A stretch of DNA of 30,693 bases from Hypsibius dujardini (taxonomy: Eukaryota > Tardigrada > Eutardigrada > Parachela > Hypsibiidae): NCBI GenBank assembly GCA_001579985.1, contig LRSR01010122.1, positions 1 to 30,693 of the forward strand, read 5' to 3'. Under the pieces are notes generated by a model. It did not search any database and had not been told where the DNA came from. It saw only the letters and a program-made list of their open reading frames with translations. The position numbers and the translations under genes are program-made. This document shows positions 22,301 through 30,693 of this stretch, in pieces (the stretch's first letter is position 1; every line of letters starts with the position of its first letter).

Positions 22301-25300
22301 CCTTTCCTTGTCGACGAAAGTTTGTATGCGCACTAGACACGGGGGCCGTTGTTCGAGGGGTGTGCCCATGCAGCGTGTGCGCAGCGGGCCCATGCAGCGT
22401 GTGCGCAGCGGGCCCGTGCAGGGTGTGCGCAGTGTGCGCAGCGTGTGCGCAGCTTGGCCGTGCAGCGTGTGCGCAGCGGGCCCGTGCAGGGTGTGCGCAG
22501 TGTGCGCAGCGTGTGCGCAGCTTGCCCGTGCAGGGTGTGCGCAGCGTGCGCAGGGTGTGCGCAATGTGCCCATGCAGGTACGTGCGTGCATTACGTTACC
22601 GAGTAGAGGGATGGAGGGAGAGAGTATAATCGTCGTTCCGGGACGACTTCCGATTTTTTTGCCAAAGTGTCACTTAAAAATCGACCTCTCCTGTTAGGGC
22701 TCTCTCCTGTTAGGGTGGGCTTTTTGTGTTGTGTAGTGTAATTGCGCCGTCTTATCCGGCTATCCCTTCCAGCTGTGAGACATCTCACTCTTAGGCGGTA
22801 ACAGAGTTGGTCGATTAATACTAAAAAAAATTGGATCCCACATCGTTTTCATCCTCCCCTCATATCAACCTTGTCTGTGCAATCTCATCTAACTTCTCCA
22901 GAATTGGTAACCTCCTACCATATGTACACTTAGAAATATCAAAAAAACAAATGTTACATACGAATAGTATTTAAATTATACATATATTCAGTATTAGAAA
23001 TATATATATATTTAGTATTTAAATTATGCTCATATTTAGTATTAGAAAAAAATATATATTTAATATTTAAATTATACATATATTCAGTATTAGAAAAATA
23101 TATATATTTGGTATTTAAATTATACTTATATTTAGTATTAGAAAAATATTTATATTTAGTATTAAAATTATACTTATATTTAGTATTAGAAAAATATATA
23201 TATATTTAGTATTTAAATTATACTTATATTTAGTATTAGAAAAATATATATACTTAGCATTAGTGTTATACATGAATTTGGTATAAGTATAATACTATAA
23301 GTATAATGCATTAGTATTCTATACGGTAAATATATTAGCATTGATATAATAGTCCATGCCTTAATATAATTACTGTATATATTGTCCACACATGCGTAAA
23401 TCAACAGAAATATATAAAAGACTGTAATTAAATGTGCAGAGTACATCGTCACGTTATCTTGAATTATTCAGTCTATCCCCTGATCACGGTCCCCTTTTGA
23501 GTACCTGTATACGCATGTGTTGTCTGTGTCTGTGTCCAGGTCTTCGACAATGTGTATAGCTGAAAACTGTCCCTTTACGCAAACAGAAATTAAAGTCTTT
23601 GTGTTTGCTCAAGGTGCCGGCGTCAGGTCCAATGGCTTCCATTCTAGTTCTTCCTTTGTTGGCATCACACATTCACATCGTCGCAGAAAGTATTCGCACT
23701 GCACCTGTCTAACCCTGCGTGGTCCCAACGGGAGATCCCATGGTCCATGTACACCGCGGCTGCCAGCAGCGTGATCGGTAATTCGGGATGACACACCTGA
23801 AGACTCCGGTGGAATGTGTAATGAACAACCCTCGACAAAAATTGTCGCTCCGACTTATATAAAAGACCGTTCCGATCAAGAGACTGGGCGTTCGCGCGAC
23901 TTTTTTCATTGTTTCGCTGTTTGCAGATGTTCAGCCATAATGTTGGTGTCTATGCCAATGTCTATGTCTATGTCTATGTCTATGTCTACTGTATGTCTAT
24001 GTCTACGTCTATGTCTGTCTATGTCTATGTCTATGTCTATGTCTATGTCTATGTCTATGTCTATGTCTATGTCTATGTCTATGTCTATGTCTATGTCTAT
24101 GTCTATGCCTATGCCTAGGTCTAGGTCTTGGTTCATGTCTATGTCTGTGTCTATGTCTATGTCTACGTACATGCCGGTCTTTGCACTGCAACCTGTCTAA
24201 ATCTAATCCCAATGTATTTTTTCAATTTTCTGGCAAAGACAAGCTCTCATCTCTACTACTCCTTGAAAATGACTGTTTAACGTTGAATTTCCAACATCGT
24301 GTAGGAGATTAGCACAGTTGCAGACATGACAATGACCTAACGTCAAGTGAGGATTATGTGGACCTCACTGGAAAGAAACGCTTACCTCTCGTGGTCACGT
24401 TCTTCGGAAAATCACAGCAGTCCCGTATCAATGCAATATCCTTCCACTGGTACAGTTTCATCATCTTCACGAATATTATCCACAGCGAATAGGTATTGTA
24501 GGAAAACCGAATGAGCCATGGATACATGAATGTGCTGCAAATATAAACGAAATTGATTGTCCAACAATAAAAGGTCATCCATCGCGCATACGATCGAAGC
24601 CCCACACACGCCTAGGGTCAGGGGGCTACGCACGCCCTAGGATCAGGGGGCCACACACGCCCTAGGGTTAGGAGGCCACACACGCCCCAGGGTCAGGGGG
24701 TCATACACGCCCCAGGGTCAGGGGGCCATACACGCCCTAGGATCAGGGGGCCACACACGCCCTAGGGTCAGGGGGCTACGCACGCCCTAGGGTTAGGGGA
24801 CCATACACGCCCTAGAGTTAGGAGGCCACACACGCCCTAGGGTCAGGAGGCACTCTCCCCTTTACGAAAGAGTAAAAACGTACGTGTCAATCAGCTCGCC
24901 CGCCCCGATCAGCAACGGCAAGGGGTAGTAGGTGGTCAGCTCGCAGACAATCACCATGTCATCACTACATCCAGGTCCGATGATGACGTCCACTTTCTCG
25001 ATGGACATCAAATCATTGGCATGTCCCAAGGCATTATACTGCTTACACTTATCATCATACGCCACCTACCCAATACATATATCAAATTAGCAATGACACA
25101 ATTATCACAATAATAATAATAGTAATTATAATAGGAATAATAATTATCATAATAATCACAATTATTATTAGCAACCTACTAGAAATACAAAAGTATCAAC
25201 ATATGATGTTAATAGAAGTGCAGTATAAGTACCCAAACAGGCTCAAAATGGACGTTATGTTCCACCAAGGCCCGAGCAAAGGCCACCTCCAAGGCCGGCC

Positions 25301-25439
25301 GGACGTTCCGCATGTCGTACATCAGGGTGGAATTTTCCGTCAGCAGGATCCCGGCACGAACGATAATCGGACTTGAGGAGACAAGACCAACCTCCGCGGT
25401 GCAGATGAAAATAATTAAGGCGACCTTGACAGGGACCAT
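16392..25439 (-). CDS. Receptor guanylyl cyclase, natriuretic-peptide-receptor type
   Basis: Single-pass receptor that makes cGMP. Seventeen phase-consistent exons: 25233-25439, 24884-25065, 24386-24534, 21272-21406, 20632-20781, 20251-20541, 19324-20066, 18694-19069, 18369-18537, 18021-18100, 17888-17960, 17744-17818, 17544-17615, 17384-17456, 17140-17287, 16655-16703 and 16392-16578. Total 1052 aa, the family's usual length. Signal peptide 1-21; ligand-binding ANF-receptor domain to about 455 ([27 protein letters not shown]). Membrane helix about 460-481 ([20 protein letters not shown]). Pseudokinase about 520-800, with DYG for DFG (VLKIGDYGL) and HGRL for the catalytic loop, then [15 protein letters not shown]. 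Dimerisation helix about 805-850 ([14 protein letters not shown]). In the cyclase, metal-binding Asp878 (SDIVGFT) and Asp922 (GDSYM), guanine-specifying Glu918 and Cys990, and catalytic Asn997 and Arg1001 are intact. It should be active. The ligand is unknown. Confidence 0.96.
17619..17681. repeat. Three ~21-bp tandem repeats in a cyclase intron
   Basis: Unit CAAATAAGGAATTCATCACTT, three copies, immediately upstream of the exon beginning at 17615 on the minus strand. Confidence 0.85.
18128..18337. repeat. Three ~67-bp tandem repeats in a cyclase intron
   Basis: AT-rich unit containing AGTTCCTTAAAAAACT, CCGCAAATAAT and ATTTATTTCATCG. It occupies most of the intron between exons 9 and 10. Confidence 0.9.
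20092..20190. repeat. (GTGTCT)n hexanucleotide repeat in a cyclase intron
   Basis: About 16 TGTGTC units in the 184-bp intron 20067-20250. Confidence 0.93.
20893..21108. repeat. 74-bp direct duplication with an inverted partial copy
   Basis: Units 20961-21034 and 21035-21108 share CACCTGATCACCCTCTGCTC and CCGCCCCTTTTGYCCATATC. A third, inverted piece (GGGTCCGGGGAATGGGCAAA) lies at 20893-20930. All are in the intron between exons 4 and 5, and the arrangement may be a decayed fold-back element. Confidence 0.75.
21565..22295. repeat. Diverged repeats of ~120 bp core in the 3-kb cyclase intron
   Basis: Three diverged copies, near 21575-21690, 21770-21870 and 22155-22290, share GCAATTGTTC, GGCAAATAATTCC and CTTGAAAGTATTGAC. 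A fragment (GTTTGTGGCAAATAATTG) lies near 22034. The preceding segments (TATGGACACCAGT, CATGGATATCAGT) are also related, so the true unit is longer. Confidence 0.7.
22345..22580. repeat. G/C-rich minisatellite (GTGTGCGCAGC type)
   Basis: Nested units such as GTGTGCGCAGCGGGCCCGTG and AGGGTGTGCGCAGTGTGCGC, with an 84-bp higher-order duplication. It yields Cys-Ala-Gln-rich ORFs in several frames that I reject as coding. It lies in the long cyclase intron. Confidence 0.9.
22955..23262. repeat. AT-rich tandem repeat of ~60 bp
   Basis: About five copies of a unit combining TATTTAGTATTTAAATTATAC and TTAGTATTAGAAAAATATAT, in the long cyclase intron. The rest of the intron, to 24385, holds a hexanucleotide array and no supported exon. 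Confidence 0.85.
23945..24170. repeat. (CTATGT)n hexanucleotide array
   Basis: About 35 units of TATGTC with a few CTACGT, CTATGC and CTAGGT variants, in the long cyclase intron. It encodes Met-Ser, Val-Tyr or Asp-Ile repeats depending on frame and strand. Confidence 0.95.
24598..24852. repeat. 25-bp minisatellite, about 10 copies, in cyclase intron 2
   Basis: Unit CACACGCCCTAGGGTCAGGG plus GGCCA, with ATCAGG, TTAGG and GCTACG variants. It fills most of the 349-bp intron between exons 2 and 3. Confidence 0.95.
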
Positions 25440-26803
25440 CTTATGGCATAACTCTCAGAATAAATTAAGGGCACCACTATAATATGAAACTTTTTTTCAA
25501 CCTTCGAGAGACAATCTCGATCGGACTGCAGCGCGAAAGAGGATACAAATGCCCGATCTCAATCCCTATGGTACCCCGCTATGTTTGTGGGTGGTGTCGA
25601 GCGGGAGGGCTGTCTGAGACCCAGGTGACGAGGGTACGTGTAAAACACTGGAGCACCCTGCATACATGGGTAAAAAAACTCCCCAGTCGTCAGGATGTAC
25701 CGATCTAGCCCCGAGCGAGGGAGGGACCCTGTATCAAGCGGTATACTCGTCTTAGTACTCTGTGTGGGTCTCTCGCCTTAATCTGTTTCCGTACTCCGTG
25801 TGTGTATGTGTGTGTGTGTGTGTGTGTGTCTACCTCGCACACATGTTACAGTGCAGTTTCAGGGAGAGACAGACGCGCCAGTTCAAATTATAGGTGTTCA
25901 ATTATTTAGATGCCTGCCTCGCAGTTTTTCGGGCTACGGAAGATGCCCTCATCGTGTGGAGGGATTGATCCGGAGGTGGGTTAACAAGCCTGAAAACACC
26001 CCCCCCCCTCTGCCCAAGCGTAGACCACCGAGCTAGATAATTATCGGTGGAACTTCGATTGTTTTTAGCAGATACCCACTCACACAGACATGCACTTGCC
26101 CTCCCTATTTTTACACAAGCATTTTCGCAGAACGGAATAACAGTTTAGCCTGCTAGGCCTGCATGGGTGGTCAATTCGGGCGCGCGTTTTAGGTAATTAA
26201 AATTTTATTGAAATATTGGGAAGACGCGGAGAGAGGGTGTGGGAAGACGCGGAGAGAGGGTGTGGACTCTGTTGATATGATTAGGCTGCGTATCATAACC
26301 CTCTCGTCTCTAGTGTGAGGAGTACCCTTTTCATATTGCCGTACGGTGTTTGTACCATTTTACCCGTTCGTTCCTGTGAACTTGGCTCGGGATTCTCTGG
26401 TTTCGCGGGATTCTCTGGGAGAATTGATCGTTCTCATAAATCCGGGAAGGTGGGTGGGTGAGTCTTTAGCCGATCTATGATCGATGAGGCTATCCACGCA
26501 CCGATTTCGTGTTACGGGCTTGATGTGTTGTTTGCCGCAGCGTGTGTCGCCTGATTAATGGACACGACCAACTTTTGGCGGGAATTCCCCCCACTGCACA
26601 CTACCTGGCTATGCTTTTAGTTGATTTGTTTGGCGAAAAAGGAGCCAGCTCTTAGGTCATGGGCGAAGGCGTCGTCGTAACGGGAGGTGTAGTCAACATC
26701 CGGATCGCCACGGTACGCACATGTACAGGCACCTCTCACGGCCGATCTCCGAGATCCGGTCTGTACGGCGAGCTTATTTACAAATCCAAATTACTCGCGA
26801 CTA
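25440..26803. other. Gene-free stretch upstream of the receptor cyclase
   Basis: No exon I can support. It should include the cyclase promoter, but no clear TATA box was found next to the start at 25439. It contains a TG dinucleotide run (25797-25829) and an exact 23-bp tandem duplication at 26218-26263 (GGGAAGACGCGGAGAGAGGG plus TGT). Confidence 0.5.
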
Positions 26804-27017
26804 CTGTACTGCCACGATTTTAAGGGCGGGTTTTTTGCCCTACAAGTCAATTTTCGACCCCACCCCCACCCCGATCCAACTTGTGTTCACTGGTTTCGTT
26901 GCGCTTTTGGCGGGCCGAGATCGGCTGTTGATGAACGGAAGTGAATCCGTGACGTCACGTACGGTCTATCAGGGGTGGGCGGGGTTAATACCCACCCTTA
27001 AAATCGTGGCAGTACAG
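26804..27017. mobile_element. MITE family E (intergenic)
   Basis: The left end CTGTACTGCCACGATTTTAA, continuing GGGCGGG, is matched at the right by CCCACCCTTAAAATCGTGGC followed by AGTACAG; about 27 bp per arm. TA flanks at 26802-26803 and 27018-27019. The first five bases, CTGTA, match family D, but the rest does not. A long plus-strand ORF over this element is an artefact. Confidence 0.85.
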
Positions 27018-27906
27018 TACGTTTCACCTTATCGGATTTGTTTAAAATTCGCGCCGGAATCCGGATTGTTCAGCTTAGGACCCTGGGCGCCGCCCTCAGA
27101 GAGCCCTGAATGGTCAATTTCGAGTGGTCAGTGTCCATCCCTTCCGAGTCGCTCCTCCCTCTATCCGGTCACTGAAGATCGCTTCTCACTCTTGGCGAAT
27201 GTTAGTCGCTCTTTGTTCACTCTCATCACTCTTTGAGCTTCCCGAAATTTGTTTTCCTCCCACCCGCCGAACTGTTTTCGTTTCACTTTTTTGAATAAAT
27301 AATGGAATCTTCGGATTGTGTCTGAATCCATCTCCTCTCGGCAAAACAAAAGCACTTTCATGTTTCGGTTTTTTTTCGGAAGGCAAAATTAAGTGATAAT
27401 ATAAATTGCCAGGCCGAAAATTCACCTAGCCTTCATGTGTGCACGAATTTCGCCTAGCTTGAAGCGCAACACTTTTCCTGTGGTTCTAACGGAGCCGCGA
27501 TAGGTGGCGCCAGTGTTGCCTGAGATGGTGGCGAAACTGTTTTCCGAAACCAGTTGAGTGTTGTACTAGTATTTTGTCTTGATTGCAACATTGTATTTTT
27601 TTGTCTAAAAACCAAAAATATTCCTCACATTACTCTTCGGATTTGATAACTACGATACAAAGAAATAGAAAGTACGGAAGCTAGACCGGCTTTTAGTTAA
27701 TACGCATTGGTAGTACAGTACGCGAGTGTATACTGAAAGAGCGGAAAATTCCGCGAGTAAAATATCTTAAAATCCCGTCGTTGTAATACATACTTTACAG
27801 ATGCGAAAGCAAAGGAAGGGTGATGCGGTCATAAGCGCTATAACTGAATTAAAATGGTAATAGGAAAAAAGTCGAATCCGCTGGAATACCACAGCCGTAT
27901 TGCAGT
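27018..27906. other. Region downstream of the CAHS gene
   Basis: No supported gene. The part next to 27907 is the 3' UTR of the CAHS transcript. No canonical AATAAA was found close to the stop. Confidence 0.45.
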
Positions 27907-29073
<1,167 letters not shown>

Positions 29074-29201
29074 CTTGTTGAGGATTGTTTTCACTGATTT
29101 AGCAACGAAAGGTACTTCAAGGTGAGATTTTTGAGAACAGGAATTTATTGGAAATTGTTTCGCAAAATGTTTGATGAAATGCTCCGCAGAATAGGAGCCG
29201 G

Positions 29202-29209
29202 TTTATATA
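29202..29209 (-). promoter_or_regulatory. TATA box of the CAHS gene
   Basis: TATATAAA on the minus strand, 129-136 bp upstream of the CAHS ATG. This is consistent with a 5' UTR of about 100 nt and with a strongly expressed gene. Confidence 0.65.
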
Positions 29210-29661
29210 CCAAAAAACATTTTTGTTCAAACACCAAAAAAAAATTTCCGTCTTTTTCGCTGTTTTTTTTCGGCACCCCTTTGGTTCGTTGGGGTTTTTC
29301 CGTTCCTCAATACAACAGCGCAGAACCTCGCGGATAGTTAAGCAATTAAGCGATAATTCTGCTCGCAGGTTGAATGGAAAAACATTCTGGCCGAGGGCGT
29401 TTCCGTTGGTGTTGCACAGAAGAACGCTTTCACATTTCCTTACACACTGCAGTTCGACGCGATTTTTGTGAACAGAGTTATTACTGGCCGCCAGATGTTT
29501 TCTCATTTATTCACTTGTATAAACAAGAAGGTCCAGCACGTTTGTCGGAACATCGGGCACCCGATTTCCCTTTAGCAATTAAATGTCATCACGTGTTACC
29601 GAATTCAAATACTTGTTTTGCAAACTTTTTTGGCCATTCCTGAAAACTCGAAAATGACACG

Positions 29662-29669
29662 TGACGTCA
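29662..29669. promoter_or_regulatory. Perfect CRE-like palindrome TGACGTCA upstream of CAHS
   Basis: About 590 bp upstream of the CAHS start. It is a possible bZIP (CREB/ATF) site, but no function can be read from sequence alone. The stretch 29210-29856 contains no supported gene. Confidence 0.3.
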
Positions 29670-29840
29670 TCATAGATTCCTTCTTCCGTTTGGGCACTCT
29701 TCTCGAAACTTTTATTAGACAAAGTCTTTCCGATCGACTTTGGTTTTGGGCTTTTCGGGTGCCCACTGAAAGTTTTAACGGAGCCCCCCCCCCTCCCAGT
29801 AACTTAGTTCCGACGGGCCGAAAATCCTGAAGTGCTTCAA

Positions 29841-29870
29841 TCAAGTAATCAATCAATCAATCAATCAATC
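29841..29870. repeat. (ATCA)n microsatellite
   Basis: Short AATC run of about six units, similar to those in the apyrase intron. Confidence 0.9.
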
Positions 29871-30060
29871 CGATTTTCACACAATTTGTAGCGAGAATAT
29901 AGGCAATCAAGCACGTGCAGTCTTGTGGTCTCCTATTTCTGCAACCAATCAGCTCCGGTCTCTTTTGACTGAGCTGATTGCTGGCGGAGGAGCAGGAGAT
30001 GCTGGCATAAGTGATAAGGAATGTGAAATATAAGAGAATGAATGGAATAAAACGTTCCAT
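29857..30060 (-). CDS. Possible small secreted protein, 67 aa
   Basis: Not recognised. The single-frame ORF starts MERFIPFILLYFTFLITYAS, a convincing signal peptide with likely cleavage near SCSSA-SN. A basic-rich segment with a possible KR site (QLSQKRPELIG) and four cysteines (CRNRRPQDCTC...NC) follow. The ORF ends in the ATCA repeat, which is suspicious, and a spliced continuation is possible. It could be a small peptide precursor or a chance ORF. Confidence 0.35.
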   Translation of the reverse strand: MERFIPFILLYFTFLITYASISCSSASNQLSQKRPELIGCRNRRPQDCTCLIAYILATNCVKIGLID

Positions 30061-30514
30061 CTTGTGATGCTATGATTTATAAGTATTAATCTTCGCATCT
30101 TCGGCATATTTTTATAAACGTAAATTACAATTTCCTCAGCAATAAAAAGTAACGATCAAGTCGCCGTTTTCGTACACACCGGAAGCCCTCAAATAACCAG
30201 GAATGCAATCAAATTTCATGTACGAGGTAAAATTCCAAATGCTGCGCAAGTTTTGGTTTGGCATTAATGCTGCTTACGATAGAGGCAAACAGGGCGAAAT
30301 CGTGACGTATATCAGTTAAAATAGCCACACGGTTTCTTTTTCGTTTTCCATTTAAAATGTTTTTAATTTTTGTCCAAATTATTGTCACATACGGAAATGC
30401 TGATTTTTTTAGTCCAAAACATCGACAAACGACAAAAGAAAAGTGTGCGAACACAGCATTAATGTCTGGTGGTCGGTCTAGCCTCTTCTAAACACGATAC
30501 AGCCTCTTCTAGCC

Positions 30515-30693
30515 TCCTCTTGTTACATTGTACATTACACAGTGCATTACGGTACACTACGATAAATTACATGATACATTAGGATACACTACGATATATT
30601 ACATGGTACATTACGGTACATTACGGTACACTACATGGTACATTAAGGTACATTACGATATATTACATGATACATTACGGTACATTACGGTAC
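30515..30693. repeat. TACATTACGG-type tandem array at the right edge
   Basis: Imperfect units of 10 to 21 bp built from TACATTACGG and TACACTACGATAAATTACAT, running off the window. They resemble the TTACA array in the ammonium transporter intron. The stretch 30061-30515 shows no supported gene. Confidence 0.88.

Noticed and set aside
22284-22697. Cys-Ala-rich ORFs in all plus frames and Ala-His-Thr ORFs on the minus strand
   Set aside because: Produced by the GTGTGCGCAGC minisatellite; similar composition in every frame and no splice context.
23609-23796. Candidate extra exon of the receptor cyclase inside the long intron (good acceptor, about 60 open codons)
   Set aside because: No donor gives a phase compatible with both neighbours, and joining exons 3 and 4 directly already gives an uninterrupted ligand-binding domain.
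24598-24852. Regular 25-bp repeats as a CRISPR-like array
   Set aside because: There are no unique spacers; the whole unit repeats head to tail, in an intron of a eukaryotic gene.
26721-27236. 171-codon plus-strand ORF
   Set aside because: Most of it lies across the inverted-repeat element at 26804-27017, with no protein family signal.

Overview
The window is eukaryotic nuclear DNA, almost certainly from a tardigrade of the Hypsibius type. It has many short GT-AG introns, five well-supported protein genes (one running off the left edge), several more doubtful gene pieces, and a large load of micro- and minisatellites. The phylum is indicated by a complete four-exon CAHS (cytosolic abundant heat-soluble) gene at 27907-29073; this family is known only from eutardigrades. 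The encoded 227-aa protein closely resembles, from memory, CAHS D of Hypsibius exemplaris. Gene models were built by hand by matching splice sites, codon phase and family motifs across exons.

Layout. 1-1967 (minus): 5' part of an ectonucleoside triphosphate diphosphohydrolase (CD39 family) gene that leaves the window on the left. 1968-5190: repeats, one possible terminal exon of a surface protein (2814-3029, minus) and two copies of a TA-flanked inverted-repeat element. 5191-5988 (plus): a small two-exon secreted protein, perhaps a peptide-hormone precursor, with a long hairpin element in its intron. 6657-8755 (minus): three-exon SLC37-type sugar-phosphate transporter. 10259-13601 (plus): eleven-exon Amt-type ammonium transporter, head-to-head with the SLC37 gene. 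13602-16391: repeats only. 16392-25439 (minus): a complete 17-exon receptor guanylyl cyclase of the natriuretic-peptide-receptor type, 1052 aa. 25440-27906: intergenic, with one more inverted-repeat element. 27907-29073 (minus): CAHS gene with a TATA box. 29074-30693: mostly non-coding, with one doubtful small secreted ORF and a terminal pentanucleotide-like array.

The genes do not form an operon and share no obvious pathway. Four of the proteins act at the cell surface or outside the cell (nucleotide hydrolase, ammonium channel, cGMP receptor, secreted peptide), SLC37 proteins usually sit in internal membranes, and CAHS is a cytosolic desiccation protectant. The most striking non-genic feature is a set of six short elements with long terminal inverted repeats, each flanked by TA. 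They belong to five sequence families and look like non-autonomous Tc1/mariner-type MITEs. Three of them sit inside introns of genes annotated here.
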